From contig NC_083592.1 of assembly GCF_027579695.1 (NCBI RefSeq), positions 32,682,961 through 32,746,960 on the forward strand: a DNA stretch of 64,000 bases, written 5' to 3'. The notes beneath the pieces were generated by a model. The model was not told where the DNA came from. It ran no database searches and was given only the letters and a program-made list of their open reading frames with translations. This document shows, piece after piece, positions 1 to 11,387 of this stretch. Each line of letters begins with the position of its first letter. Within the stretch, counting starts at the first letter, position 1. Origin of the DNA: Neoarius graeffei. Its lineage: Eukaryota; Chordata; Actinopteri; Siluriformes; Ariidae. The translations under genes and the position numbers were made by a program.

Positions 1-262
1 CGGGTGCTTCAGTTTCCCCCACAGTCCAAAGACATGCGGTTAGGTTAATATGGGACGGCCTTGGGCTGAGGTGCCCTTGAGCGAGGCACCTAACTCCCAA
101 CTGCTCCCCGGGTGCTGTTAGAGTGGCTGCCCACTGCTCTGGGTATGTGTGTGTGCTCATTGCTCACGTGTGTGTGCATGTGTGTGTTCACTGCTTCAGA
201 TGGGTTAAATGCAGAGAGGAATTTCACAAGTGTGTGATGAATAAAGTTGTGCTTTCTTTCTT
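1..262 (+). repeat. SINE, type 2 (3' part), start of block A
   Basis: This is the 3' portion of a tRNA-derived fish SINE cut by the window edge. It keeps the conserved core (cccacagtccaaagacatg) but then carries a different 3' tail from the common SINEs of this window. The tail runs through 'gggctgaggtgcccttgag', a GT-rich stretch, 'ttcagatgggttaaatgcag' and 'gatgaataaag'. I call this arrangement type 2. The same element is at 27481-27786, 39074-39360, 45148-45435, and on the other strand at 13488-13880 and 35703-36095. Position 1 corresponds to 27520 in block B. Confidence 0.75.
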
Positions 263-393
263 TCTTTTTATTTTTCAAGAATTATTATTATTCTTGAGTC
301 CGAAAGAAATTATTTTGTCGGACGGTTTGTATAAAGTTTTTATTTGAATTTCCCTCCGGGGGATTAATAAAGTAATTCTGATTCTGATTTATC
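263..393 (+). repeat. retroposon 3' tail with (ATTCTG) end
   Basis: A T-rich stretch is followed by 'ccctccgggggattaataaa' and a short tandem 'attctgattctga'. Such ends are typical of fish LINE or SINE 3' tails; a similar tail is seen at 48820-48845 and 62005-62030. It directly follows the type 2 SINE and is also present in block B. The parent family was not identified. Confidence 0.4.
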
Positions 394-476
394 AAATTTG
401 CAAAAAATAAAAATGCTGTTTCTCAAAATTCAGTGAATGTGGATAGAATAAAACGGTTATTGCACTCAATCTTGGC

Positions 477-534
477 GTACATGGCTTATAGCCGATGAGG
501 TGTTATGCACCTCGTCGGCTATCAGTTCATGTAC
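477..534. other. 58-bp imperfect hairpin upstream of SLC16 copy 1
   Basis: The stretch begins and ends with gtacatg/catgtac. Its inner arms (tagccgatgaggtg and cacctcgtcggcta) are inverted around a 4-base loop. It lies 62 bases upstream of the ATG of the transporter gene and is repeated at 28000-28057. It could be a 5' UTR stem, a fold-back transposon relic or a cruciform. The sequence does not decide between these. Confidence 0.5.
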
Positions 535-595
535 GACTCGTTTTCATGGAATAACTATTAATTATCCATTAGCAGGTCAACTTGACTGGCACACC

Positions 596-2094
596 ATGGA
601 AGAGTGTGGTGTGGAGCCACCAGATGGTGGGTATGGGTGGGTGGTGGTTATCTCTGCCTTCTTCTCCAGGGGTTTTACCATAGCCGTCCTTAAGAACTTT
701 GGCCTGTTTTTCTTGGAGATCCAGATCTACTATAATGTCCTCACCAGCGCTGTGTCATGGATCACATCCACCAGCATTGCTATGTTTCATTTTGGAGGTA
801 AGCAGGAGGTGAGGCTTGTGCTTCACTTATGTCATCTGTACATTTAGGTCATGTTTTTCCTGACTACTCAGAATCATCTGAAACAATTAAGGACACGATT
901 AGAAATGGCACATTTACAATCCCAAAATGCAGTTTAAAGTTTAGACTGCAAGATCCAACAACAGTTATTGAAATGTTTTATTAAAAAATAATGGCTTTCC
1001 AGTGAGTCTATTAAACACATCATTATATAACTTGTACAAAAATAAGTTGTACAAAACCTTGATTAGACAGAATATTCTATGGTTAAAAGAACTCTTGTAC
1101 TTTCTGTGTACAGCTCCATTTGCTGGAAGTCTTGGTGTCTATGTCACACAGCGTGGTGTTATGATGATCGGTGGCACTCTGGCTGCTTCAGGCATGATCT
1201 TTGCCTCACTGGGTCTGGGTTTTCCATGGATGTATCTGTCAGTAGGAGTTCTACAAGGTAGTAGTCGAGGCTTGTTTATATTTTGTTGCATAAAAACAAA
1301 TCTTATAGCTTGCTTCCTTACATGAATTGATCCAAGAAATGTTTTATAACCCAAACTACAAATATCTAAGCAAGTGTGTAGGTCATATGACTGATATTAA
1401 TGAAGGGCAAGAAAAAACTTGGAAGCTATAAACTATCAGAGATCATTTTGTACCAGGCCATGTGTAAAAGATTTGTCATGTTTATGGTATTTTTAAAAGT
1501 TTGACAGTTTCACAGACATCTCTCACAATTGCTCCAACTTGTGTTCTAGTAGTGTTAAATATATTTAATTATTATACATACAGGACACTTTTTCCATGGA
1601 ATAAAAACATATTCTATTCCCTTCTAACGGGTTTCATTCATTTGGTTTGATAGCATGTAATATTGTTAGTATATTGCTTATCCTACGTGCATTACGTCAT
1701 TCTACCCAATGGAGAATGATTGTGGTTTGATATTGCATGATTGTCAAGTCATGACGTCACACGTTGGACCTGATGCAAATATCCAATGAGAGAGTTTTCT
1801 GCTGTGCATGCGCAGAAGCATTTCTTTGTTTGCTGGGAAAGAGAGAGACACGCTGAACACCTGAAAGGCTACCAAAACTTCATTAGATATTCTTCACACA
1901 TTTACAAGAGAAAAACATTCCAACGGACATTGAAAAACTGGAAGAGAGACACGTTGGAGACATAAAACTTCCACGCTAGCGAGCGACTGTGACAATTTGT
2001 AAACAAATATGGCCACCAGGTTTGCTTTGTTAAATACAGAGGATTTTGAGAGAATTTTGAAAGAGAAAGACGTTTTGAACACCCAAAAGGAATG

Positions 2095-2131
<37 letters not shown>

Positions 2132-5100
2132 GCTTTTTTTCATGGTATATCAGATATATTCCATTCTGCTAGCATGATATTGAACTCATCTTTGACTCGT
2201 TCCATATCATGCTAGCTGAATGGAATACATCTGATATACCACTCAACGTCAGCCAATATTATTTAATTATTCACACACATTACAACTGCTATATGATTGC
2301 AAAAATTATTTTTAACCAGGAATTCTGAAAATATGTGGATAATTTTCTCATGCCGGCCTCATCTCACTAATAGCAAGCTAAAATATTCCATATTCCAGCA
2401 AATTTTAGCAGCCTATAGAAATAGGATGATGTGTGTGTAACTTGTGTAACGTGATTTGCTAGGGCTGGGTATATCCTTCTGCTGGATGCCAGCTAACATC
2501 ATGGTCAGCCACTACTTCAAACGCTGGCGTCCGATTGCCTTTTCCATCTCCAGCTCAGGCGAGTGCATCTTTGCTATGGCCTTCAGCCCTTTTTTCCAGT
2601 GGCTCATTGAGGCCTACTCATGGCAAGGAGCTCTGCTCATCATTGGAGGACTTCAGCTCAATCTTTTTGTGTGTGGAGCTTTGATGAGACCTCTCAAACC
2701 GAAGGTATTTTCCCAAACCCTGACTCCCCTGGTTGACCCAACATCCAAGAAAGTTCCTTTCCAATGCTCAATGATCCAGAGGCCTGAGTTGCTGCTGTAT
2801 ATTGTCTTTGCCATCTTGGCTACCGCTGGTTTCTTCATTCCACCTCTATTTCTGGTTCCATATGCCAATCACAAAGGAATAGAGCAATATTGGGCTGCCT
2901 TCCTTCTCTCCAGTTTGTCCTTGGCTGATCTGCTAGGCAGGCTGGCCTGTGGTTGGCTGGCTAATTTGCAGGTGTTCAGGAACCTCCGGATATTAGCGAC
3001 TGTGTCCATATTGCTAGGAACAGTGGTGCTGCTCCTGCCACTCGCACAAGATTACTGGTCAATCATGGTTTTCAGCACAATGTACGGCTTCCTGTCTGGC
3101 TGTGTTGTGGCCGTCCATATCACAAGTATAGTAGACATTGTAGGGCTGGCAAGCTTTGACAGTGCTCTTGGACTCTTCATGCTACTGCGAACCTCTGGGG
3201 TGTTGGTCATACCACCTGCTGCAGGTCAGTGTGTCCTAATTTGTATCTCTTGCATCGTAAACATTCTTTTACTCTACATTTACTGTAAATTATTTCTCTT
3301 CATGATTTTTAGGAAGTGCAATACTTCAACAAGATCTAATTGTAGTCTATTATGTAGTCTAAATGTCATTCTTTACTATGAGAGTAAACATGTTGTGCTC
3401 ATAATTGTGTGATGACAGACAATTAATGTTGTCCATACCGCAAGACACGGTTGTAAGTGAACCTTTCAACAACAGAATGACCTCAAACATGCATCCAGAT
3501 GGGGTCCAGAAATGGTTAATTCAGTCAGTTCATTCTCCTGTTTTGAAACTTGTGGTCTAAATTGGCTTCACCAAATATTAACGAGATAGAGACTGCGACT
3601 AAAGTCACAGTAATTTGCGCTAGCTGTTACAAACCAGGACGTCTGGTCACTGTACCCTATAGATCCGGAACGGTAAGAGATGGAAAATGATGCTTGGTGA
3701 GGAAAAGTTGTGCCCTGCTGCCCTGAACAAAAAAAAAAAAAACTAATTGAAAAAAATCATAAAAATTGACAGTGTTATAAGTGATTGGAAAAAAATCCTG
3801 TTTTTCATGGATCATTCCGGTTCGGTGATCCAGATCAGCACCAAAAGTCATAGCAACATAATTCAGCCCAGAGGTATTCTTCATGTGAAATTTGGTGGTG
3901 ATTGGCTGAAAACTGAGGGAGAAATAGCATCCTAAAAATGTTAGGAGAATAAGAATAATAAAGTAGACAAATCCTGAGTAACAATTTGCACCAGCGCTGC
4001 TAGCGCAAATTAAACTATGCAATTATGCAGGTAATTTTGAAAAGCAAAAATGCACAACATAAGAAAAAAAATTGGAGGATAATGTTGAAACTAGACAGCA
4101 TATGTTTCAACTCACCATTCCATTCATTAATTTTCCATATGAGTTGCATGAAGGGTGCAGATAATTCTGGATTTGAATGTGTATTTTGACTTTTGAGATC
4201 ATATTTCGCCATACTTGGGGTTCATGTACCATCAGGTTTCCAAGCAAATGCCAGGTTACCACTGGTTGCAAAGGTGGTGTGTGTATAGTCTTTATCTCCG
4301 TTCTCTTAGACTGCTGTTCTTGTGTAGGTTAGTTCCTGTTTGTTTGTTTGTTTGTTTGGTTTTTTTAGCAGAGTCCTTAATCTATCGTTTTCCATAATCT
4401 ACTAGGTGTCTTTGTAGGAGGGAGAGGGAGGGAGTAAAAACGTTTGTCAGCTGTCCATCAAGTGGACCTAGTATGGCTCCATACTGTAGACTGAGCTGAT
4501 CTATTCTACAATGATTCCCATCCATCCATCCATTATCTGTAGCCGCTTATCCTGTTCCTACAATGATTCCCATAAACTGAAAAACATAATTCTTCCCTGT
4601 TTCACATTCTAAACCCTAATCTCCTCCAGAAGGTTAAACTTCCAGTAAAAACTGTGCATCCGTGTCTTCATCGACTTGCTATAGCATGTTGGTCTTCGAT
4701 CTTTTTGTCCATGTCTGTTCGTGTTCCTAAACTATTTTTTAATGAGTGGCTGTTTCATACGCTGTAAGACTAATAATCCTTGTTAACTTGCACTTACTTG
4801 AAGTAGAAATGTACAGTACATCTAAAATGTTTCATTTTATGTTACAGGTAAGTATTTGTGTTCAAAAGTTTCAGTGTTTTAGAATTGAACCAGCTTTAGC
4901 TGTAGTGATGTAAAATATCAGAGAAACAATCCACATCTTTTTAAACAATTGAATGCATTAGAATTTACAAGAGTGAATTTGAATAACATGTTGATAGTTT
5001 GTCTTGCTCACCTTGTATCACTGATAGCAGCTCAGGATGCTGAAGTGTTTGAAATTAATAATGATGGCAGATCTTTTTGTGTGTGTTTTAATGTCACAGG

Positions 5101-5296
5101 CTGGCTAGTGGACTGGACCAGTGAATTTAATGCTTCATTTTATCTGGCAGGCCTCTGCTGTATACTCTCAGCTGTTTTTGTCATGATGGTCGACCGGCTG
5201 GTGGAGAAGAAGAATCGTGATTTGGTAAAAATTGCAAATGCTTCAGCGGACAGTGAAATTTGTCCAATAAATGGAAGAGATCCTTTAGAAGCATAA
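596..5296 (+). CDS. SLC16-family monocarboxylate transporter, copy 1 (4 exons)
   Basis: Exons read as 596-797, 1114-1257, 2463-3224 and 5100-5296. Each has GT-AG borders and phase-1 junctions, giving 434 residues. The start ATG at 596 sits in a good context (acaccATGg). The protein opens with PPDGGYGWVVV, the SLC16 signature DGGWGW with one change, and has the TM5-type motif YFKRWRPIA. 'LLIIGGLQLNLFVCGALMRPL' is typical of TM6 in this family, and the 144-bp second exon is the family's usual size. About twelve hydrophobic segments are expected, in two halves with a short central loop, so this is a plasma-membrane carrier of the major facilitator superfamily. The SGE before TM5 recalls SLC16A6 and 'LFLVPYA' recalls SLC16A5, but I cannot assign the subtype or substrate. 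Introns hold repeats described separately. It differs from copy 2 at about six residues. Confidence 0.85.
1700..2095 (+). repeat. DNA-transposon remnant in SLC16 intron 2, with N-terminal ORF
   Basis: Intron 2 contains a GC-richer promoter-like stretch (gacgtcac, tgcatgcgcag) followed by a short open frame from 2009. The frame starts MATRFALLNTEDFERILKEK and runs about 28 codons before an (AAT)n microsatellite. This opening resembles the N-terminus of tyrosine-recombinase proteins of Crypton/KIAA1958 type in fish. That assignment is from memory of the family and only a few residues support it. The frame does not continue as a protein. The block B copy is at about 29223-29618. Confidence 0.35.
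2096..2130 (+). repeat. (AAT)n microsatellite
   Basis: About eleven ATA/AAT units follow the short N-terminal frame in intron 2 of SLC16 copy 1. The block B tract is 9 bases shorter, consistent with slippage after duplication. Confidence 0.9.
2144..2240. repeat. 97-bp hairpin, probable DNA-transposon end
   Basis: Two arms of about 36 bases (ggtatatcagatatattcca and its near-exact inverse, ending tctgatatacc) flank a loop of about 24 bases. The tgctagcatgata / tatcatgctagc pair lies inside the stem. It is in intron 2 and occurs again at about 29658-29754. Long perfect stems of this kind are usual for subterminal inverted repeats of non-autonomous DNA transposons. No target duplication was identified. 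Confidence 0.55.
3612..4011. mobile_element. MITE, 400 bp, in SLC16 intron 3
   Basis: The ends form an inverted repeat: aatttgcgctagc on the left and gctagcgcaaatt on the right. Between them is AT-rich sequence with no convincing protein. The same unit is at 31126-31529 in block B, slightly longer because of a poly(A) run. I could not define a target-site duplication, so the superfamily is open. Confidence 0.5.
4506..4572 (-). mobile_element. 37-bp SINE tail with 15-bp target-site duplication
   Basis: The sequence ctacaatgattccca occurs at 4506-4520 and again at 4558-4572. Between them are only 37 bases, matching the inverse of the SINE 3' end (ccattatctgtagccgctta with a (TCCA)n tail). This is an extremely 5'-truncated retroposition event. 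In block B (from 32013) the same event has an expanded (CATC)n tract. Confidence 0.8.
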
Positions 5297-5577
5297 GGGC
5301 ACTATTATCATTGTAATGTGTAGATCATTTTTATATAGTTTTTGTGTTGTGAACAGTATGAGGTGTGGGTTTTTTTTTTCCAAATGGCAACACATAACCA
5401 ACGCACACAGTCTCTCATCTCCTCATAAATACATACTGCATTACTTATGAGCTGTAGCAGAGCGGAACATCTGAGTTTCCTTTAAAATTAAGCTTAAATT
5501 TTTGACCTGGCTGTGTAAATATAGACCATGTTTTGTTTATTCAAGGTAGTGACACTTTTCCATCTTCCATTTCTGAT

Positions 5578-6139
5578 TTTCAAAGATTCAAAGATTCTTT
5601 ATTATCAATTCACTATATATCCAGGACATATAGGAGAATCGAAATGCCGTTTCTCTCTCACCTTGCTTGTAAAAAAAAAACAGATAGAGATTACACACAA
5701 AAAAAACCCAATATATATAAATATAGATAAAAATTAAGAAAAAACAATATATATAGATAATATATCTCATTATCTCTAGCCGCTTTATCCTGTTCTACAG
5801 GGTCACAGGCCAGCTGGAGCCTATCCCAGCTGACTACGGGCAAAAGGCGGGGTACACCCTGGACAAGTCGCCAGGTCATCACAGGGCTGACACATAGACA
5901 CAGACAACCATTCACACTCACATTCACACCTACGGTCAATTTAGAGTCACCAGTTAACCTAACCTGCATGTCTTTGGACTGTGGGGGAAACTGGAACACC
6001 CGGAGGAAACCCACGCGGACACGAGGAGAACATGCAAACTCCGCACAGAAAGGCCCTCACCGGCCACGGGGCTAGAACCCGGACCTTCTTGCTGTGAGGC
6101 GACATCGCTAACCACTACACCACCGTGCCGCCCTAGATA

Positions 6140-6170
<31 letters not shown>

Positions 6171-6424
6171 TAGATAGATAGATAAAAATACACTCTAAAA
6201 TCAATGTACAAAATAGCAGTAGTGCAATACAGTACAATAACTGAGAAGGTCCTAGAAGAGCAGCTTATGAGGTGTATATGACATTAGTGCAAATGGGCAA
6301 TAGCAGCAGATACAGCAGTAATGCTAATGTTTGTGGTGTGATGTGCAAACGGATAAGTAATGCTAATGATTTTGTTGTTTGGAGTGTCTCATCATATTAT
6401 TTTGAGCTATTATATTACATTACA
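5578..6424 (-). repeat. LINE 3' UTR-like fragment interrupted by a SINE
   Basis: Segments 5578-5765 and 6146-6424 read on the - strand as the 3' end of a fish LINE-type repeat. They contain attcaaagattctttatta, a box near 'caggacatataggagaatc' and 'caatgtacaaaatagcagta'. A SINE is inserted between them. Block B keeps the distal part and lacks most of the proximal part. The family name is not certain. Confidence 0.4.
5766..6134 (-). mobile_element. tRNA-derived SINE (type 1)
   Basis: Read on the - strand it starts gggcggcacggtggtgtagt, with an A box (tggtgtagtgg) and B box (ggttcgagccc), then the conserved core and a (gatga)n tail. It is flanked by the 11-bp duplication agataatatat (5755-5765, 6135-6145). 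The same insertion is at 33416-33777, so it predates the A/B duplication. It resembles the Mermaid/V-SINE group of fish. Confidence 0.9.
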
Positions 6425-6802
6425 GGGCGGCACGGTGGTGTAGTGGTTAGCGCTGTCGCCTCACAGCAAGAAGGTCCAGGTTCGAGCCCCGTGGCCAGCG
6501 AGGGCCTTTCTGTGCGGAGTTTGCATGTTCTGCCTGTGTCCGCGTGGGTTTCCTCCGGGTGCTCCGGTTTCCCCCACAGTCCAAAGACATGCAGGTTAGG
6601 TTAACTGGTGACTCTAAATTGACCGTAGGTGTGCATGTGAGTATGAATGGTTGTCTGTGTCTATGTGTCAGCCCTGTGATGACCTGGTGACTTGTCCAGG
6701 GTGTACCCTGCCTTTTGCCCATAGTCAGCTGGGATAGGCTCCAGCTTGCCTGCGACCCTGTAGAACAGGATGAAGCAGCTAGAGATAATGAGATGAGATG
6801 AG
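6425..6802 (+). mobile_element. tRNA-derived SINE (type 1)
   Basis: A full-length SINE with A and B boxes and a gatgagatga tail, flanked by the 13-bp duplication atattacattaca. The block B copy (34055-34429) ends where a 2.3-kb deletion begins, so its right-hand target duplicate is missing there. Confidence 0.9.
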
Positions 6803-7997
6803 ATATTACATTACATGGCATTTAGCAGACACTCTTATCCAGAGCGACGTACAATGAGTGCAAAAGTCAGGTACACAAAGTGCTGAATTTCCAGGCAAGA
6901 AAGTTCTAGTGCCAACTGAACAAGTGACAGCAATACCTTGTGTCATCATCATTGGCTGTCCATCACTAGCATTGATGACTGCTTCATTAGGACGCAGAGA
7001 AACAGAGATGGGCCGTGAGGCCCACACCAGAGCTCCTCTCCTAATGAAGCACCTTGCACAGTAAGGTAAGACAAAGGATCATATGCCCCCATCGTGTTGT
7101 CTCTCTGGACCTCCAAACCTGATGCCAAGTGGTGCACAAAAGTGCTTCAGACCTGATGGGTATGGAAGTTGCCCCACAGTGACAACTGACTTGCTGGGTG
7201 ATGCCATCCGTTGGCCATTTGAGTGGCTGTTCCACATGCCATCTGGTGGTGTGCCGTTGACCCTGTTGGGTTCATCTGCCACATTGCACCGAAAAGTGCC
7301 CTGTTGCCAGCACCTTATTGGTGATGTACTATTTAACTCATAGCTGGAACCCAGGCAGGTGCTACCACTCTGGGTCAGAGCGGACCTGGGAGCAATGGTG
7401 ATTAAGGGGCAACTCCACTTTCCCCAATACTCAAGTCCTCCTGGACCTGAGACTCACCACCGGTTGCAATTTAAAGTCATACCCAGGACTAAGAATGACA
7501 GTATAATGCTTTATGGATAGAAATAGAGAATAGAGTAGGATAGAGTAGGATAACTTGGGACAGAACAGAATAGAATATGACTAATTAGTATATATTAAGA
7601 TCGAACATAGAGAAATAGAATGTATGTTCACAAAACAGAAGAGAACATGACCAAAAAAAAAGAATAGGATAGACATTAGTATGATAGAGTAGATTATGAG
7701 AGAACAGAAGGGAATATGATGGAATAGAAAGCATTTTGAAGATGTAGAAAAGAGTATTGCAAAATACAGCAGAATAGATTAAAAGAAAGAAGGTATACCT
7801 TCTTTCCTAGTGTAATATTGTGTTGAAGTATCAATACTCAAACAGCCAAGGAAACAAACCAACCATACAAAGTAAAACTAAATGGAGAACTCAAATGGCT
7901 AACCCCAGGCTAGACAGTACACAGCCTGAGTTGGTCTAGACCGAAACACAGTTACACAGTGGGCAGAGAAGAAGGGGAGAGGTGTAGCCTGAAGAGG

Positions 7998-8085
7998 TCA
8001 AGTCAAGTTTATTTGTACAGCGCTTTTAACAATAAACATTGTCGCAAAGCAGCTTTACAGAATTTGAACGAGAGGTGAGTCTTCA
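7998..8085 (-). repeat. L2-type LINE 3' end
   Basis: The stretch 'tcaagtcaagtttatttgta' followed by 'agcgcttttaacaataaaca' is the inverse of the LINE 3' end seen in full at 27395-27480. Only the terminal part is present. Confidence 0.65.
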
Positions 8086-8139
8086 GTCTGTGCTTGAAGG
8101 TGGTCAAGGAGTCGGCAGGCCTGACCTCAATGGGAGATA

Positions 8140-8503
8140 TCTATCCATCCATTATCTGTAGCCACTTATCCTGTTCTACAGGGTCGCAGGCAAGCTGGAG
8201 CCTATCCTAGCTAACTATGGGCGAGAGGTGGGGTACACCCTGGACAACTCGCCAGGTCATCACAGGGCTGACACATAGACACAGACAACCATTCACACTC
8301 GCATTCACACCTACGGTCAATTTAGAGCCACCAATTAGCCTAACCTGCATGTCTTTAGACTGTGGGGGAAACCGGAGCACCCGGAGGAAACCCACGCGGA
8401 CACGGGGAGAACATGCAAACTCCACGCAGAAAGGTCCTGGGCTCGAACCCAGGACCTTCTTGCTGTGAGGCGACAGCGCTAACCACTACACCACCGTGCC
8501 GCC
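8140..8503 (-). mobile_element. tRNA-derived SINE (type 1, GATG tail)
   Basis: A complete SINE in inverse orientation ending in (atcc)n on the + strand, the subtype with a 'ctacagataatggatgg' tail. The flanking duplication is ggagata (8133-8139, 8504-8510). It lies inside the block A-only segment. Confidence 0.85.
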
Positions 8504-9514
8504 GGAGATAGTTATACTTTACTGATATTGAATTGTTTTAGTTTTGTGCTTCTTAGGTTTTTACTGAGACCTTCCGATGCACTTGTTACAAATTTCAAAG
8601 GTCCTCTTCCCTCATCCAGCTACTACATTTGCTACACTACATATCAATCGAACAGACTCGGTTTAGCATCTCGTCAAGTTCATAAGTGTAAAAACTATCA
8701 AGAATCATGCCAATACATCATATGTTACACTAGATAGCTGCAGTACTTGGTGCTATAGCTATCCATGTGCGTGTGAATATGGATAAGCCACTGGGCTGCA
8801 GTGTGGAACTTGAGGATGATATTCCTGGCCTGGTTCTACCTCCGTAAAAGGTTTCAACATGCTGGAGAAAGCAGCAACTTGTATAAAATTAAGTGTTTCT
8901 TTTGCCTCCATATTTAATTTTAAAAAATGTTGAAGTAATTTGCTAACACTGGCTGTATTAACTATGTTAGTCTGGTTTCTTTGCTAATACCAGGTTAGAC
9001 TAGCATTGATGGCCAGTGGCTAACATTACCGGCTCAGCAGCAAGTCAAATTCAAGTTGATTGTGAATATTGTGAACGTAAGCATCAAACTGGCATAGTTG
9101 CAATCATTTTAGATAAATGATAAGTTACTTTTCACTTGAAAACATAAAATAAAAATCAATTTAAACATAAATTTAATCCGTTAAATACATTTACGTTTTA
9201 CTTTTTAATGCTTGTACATTTAAAAGTAGACGCTTTTTAGTTAAGTATTTTTGTTTTTTCACTTTTTAAGATTCTGAGAATATTATCTATACTTCCAGTT
9301 TCTTAGTACCTGTATTTTCTCCACCCCTGGTCATAAGCAACACTAACTGCATGTTGAGTTCAGTGTCCCTGAAGTCAAAAAATTTTTAAAGTTGGCTAAC
9401 TCCCCTGGGACAGCAGCTTCTGATTATAGAGAGAGTTATTTTGGTCAAACTTGATAATCTAGTGCCTCTAACTTACCACACAGGGTATGTATTTGCATTT
9501 TTGGATTATTATTA

Positions 9515-9766
9515 TTATATACTAGATTTATTAGGTCTATTTTGTAAATGAAAAAATAATCCTATATGCAGTGCTCTTTGAATCAATTTGTCGAGATACT
9601 TTGCAATCTCTTGTTTCAACTGTACTATTATGTCTTCAAAATGATTTCTCTTACTTGATGATATGCAGTGCTTTACACAAGCATTTCTACCCCCAACCTT
9701 TGGCTGTTCCACATTATGTTGTCCTTCAACTTGGAATTCAAATGGATCTGTTTTAAAATTTGACAT
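9515..9766 (-). other. uncharacterised 83-codon open frame
   Basis: An open frame of 83 codons starting MSNFKTDPFEFQVEGQ is kept in both block A and block B (34822-35073). The blocks are so similar that this is weak evidence of selection. Nothing in it matches a family I know. The surrounding 8511-10022 stretch is AT-rich with no other feature seen. Confidence 0.15.
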
Positions 9767-11084
9767 TTTTGATTTATGTCTAACATTTGAATGTGCACAA
9801 TATTGTATTGTGATACAAAGACTAATAATTAAAAAAAGTTGACACTTATTGGTTGCATAAATATTTCCATTTTTCTATTTGTAAATCATTTTTAAAACTA
9901 TATAGATTTTACGCCCATATCAATATTATGGGCTATTTTGTGTCGACTCATGATATGACATATCATTCCAAGTAAGTCTATTGTAGGGCCAGGTTATAAC
10001 TCTACAAAATGTAGAAAAGAAATACACTGTGTGCACAATTATTAGGCAAGTGATTACTCTGACCCTACCATTATTTCTATGCATGTTTTCCAACCGCAAG
10101 CTAGATACACTTGAATGCTAATTGGATTTAAGCATTCTCAGGTGGTATTTATTTGTGTAATGAGGGAGGGTGTGACCTAAAGTCATTAATACCCTATATT
10201 AAGGTGTGCATAATTATTAGGCAGCTTCTTTATCTCAGGCAAAATGGGCCAAAAAAGAGATTTAACAGATACTGAAAAGACAAAAATTGTAAAATGCCTA
10301 TCAGAGGGATGCAGCACTCTTGAAATAGCTAAGCTATAGAAATGTGAGCACAGAACAATCAAACGTTTTGTTGCAAATAGTCAACAGGGTCGCAAAAAAT
10401 GTGTGGAGAAGAAAAGACACAAATTAACCGCAAAAGACTTGAGAAGGATTAAACATGAAGCTACCACAGGGTTCCTACAGATATTTTATGTTGAATTTAC
10501 TACCTTTTTACTACCTTCACAATTTTTTTTTACTGCCACAGCGACAATTTGGATTTGGACATTTTCTCACAATTTAACAAGGTAATCTTTGAGTGTATGT
10601 GTTAGTCCAAGTGAATGTGCTACATATAAGTTAGTGACAACTCTACCCAAAGAGTTGGATTGATGAGACAAGATAGAAAGAAAATCTGAACGTACCGGTA
10701 GAGTAACTCTTTCCCTTTGGACGCATAATAGAACCTCCCATTGCTAGGGCTACACATGGAGTAATGCATATTTGCATAAAAGAAAACAAACTTCCACATA
10801 TAAGTTATAATTTTATTGAACTGTGAAACTGTGGCCCATAACCTCTTAACGGGTACACAGATTTGCACTAAACCTTGTGTGTCAACACTTCACATTAGGT
10901 ACAAGATCTGATTACATTTTGTCGGCCAACACTTTCAAGACGGCCAACCTTTTGTTTGTGGAATAATCTTTTGTTTGTGGAATAATCTTTTGAACAGGTG
11001 AACAGATTTGCACAAAAAATCTTATGTGCTTAGGTACATCAACTCATTACATTTAGATCAGGTCAAATGGCAAACACGAACCCA

Positions 11085-11104
11085 CACACACACACACACA
11101 CACA
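11085..11104 (+). repeat. (CA)n microsatellite
   Basis: A run of about ten CA units within the nested hAT element, followed by further CA-rich sequence to about 11185. Confidence 0.85.
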
Positions 11105-11387
11105 AAGCGCACCAGGCGCACGCACACATGGGTGCACACACACATGACAAAGACAAGACACACACCCTAAAGATACAAAACACACATAACCCAAGCCCTA
11201 TTTTGGCAGTCTCTCAACACATTGCCAAGTTTGCTTAAGATAGTCATTTGCACCAGTCCTGTAGTCGTGAAGGCCCGTGGGCAGAGTCAACACCTTCCTC
11301 CCAGAGATCAGTGTTTTAGAGGGTTAATCTTAATCATTTGAACAGTTCAACAGATTTGCTCATCACATTTTGGATGCCTCAAATGGC

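Larger units (their letters stand above)
6803..9120. other. segment present only in block A
   Basis: Block B jumps directly from the SINE tail to 'taagttacttttcacttg', so this 2.3 kb is missing there. The A-side ends share 'gata', which suits a microhomology deletion in B. Contents: a fish repeat 'gcagacactcttatccagag' near 6830; 6866-7500 with no gene I recognise; a degenerate purine-rich (AGAAT)-like tract at 7500-7790; an L2 tail near 8000; a SINE at 8140; and AT-rich unique sequence from 8511. Confidence 0.7.

Noticed and set aside
596-797. Assigning the transporter to a named SLC16 member
   Set aside because: Motifs are shared in part with SLC16A5, SLC16A6 and SLC16A12; without an alignment a symbol would be a guess.
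3657-4022. 121-codon - strand frame in SLC16 intron 3
   Set aside because: It spans a MITE and an A-run; no recognisable domain, so treated as repeat sequence.
6425-6500. tRNA gene at SINE heads (A and B boxes present)
   Set aside because: The boxes belong to the tRNA-derived head of a dispersed SINE; the cloverleaf is not maintained and the same head recurs about fifteen times.
7500-7790. Purine-rich (AGAAT)-like tract as a regulatory or satellite array
   Set aside because: Too degenerate to define a unit; simple-sequence decay is enough.
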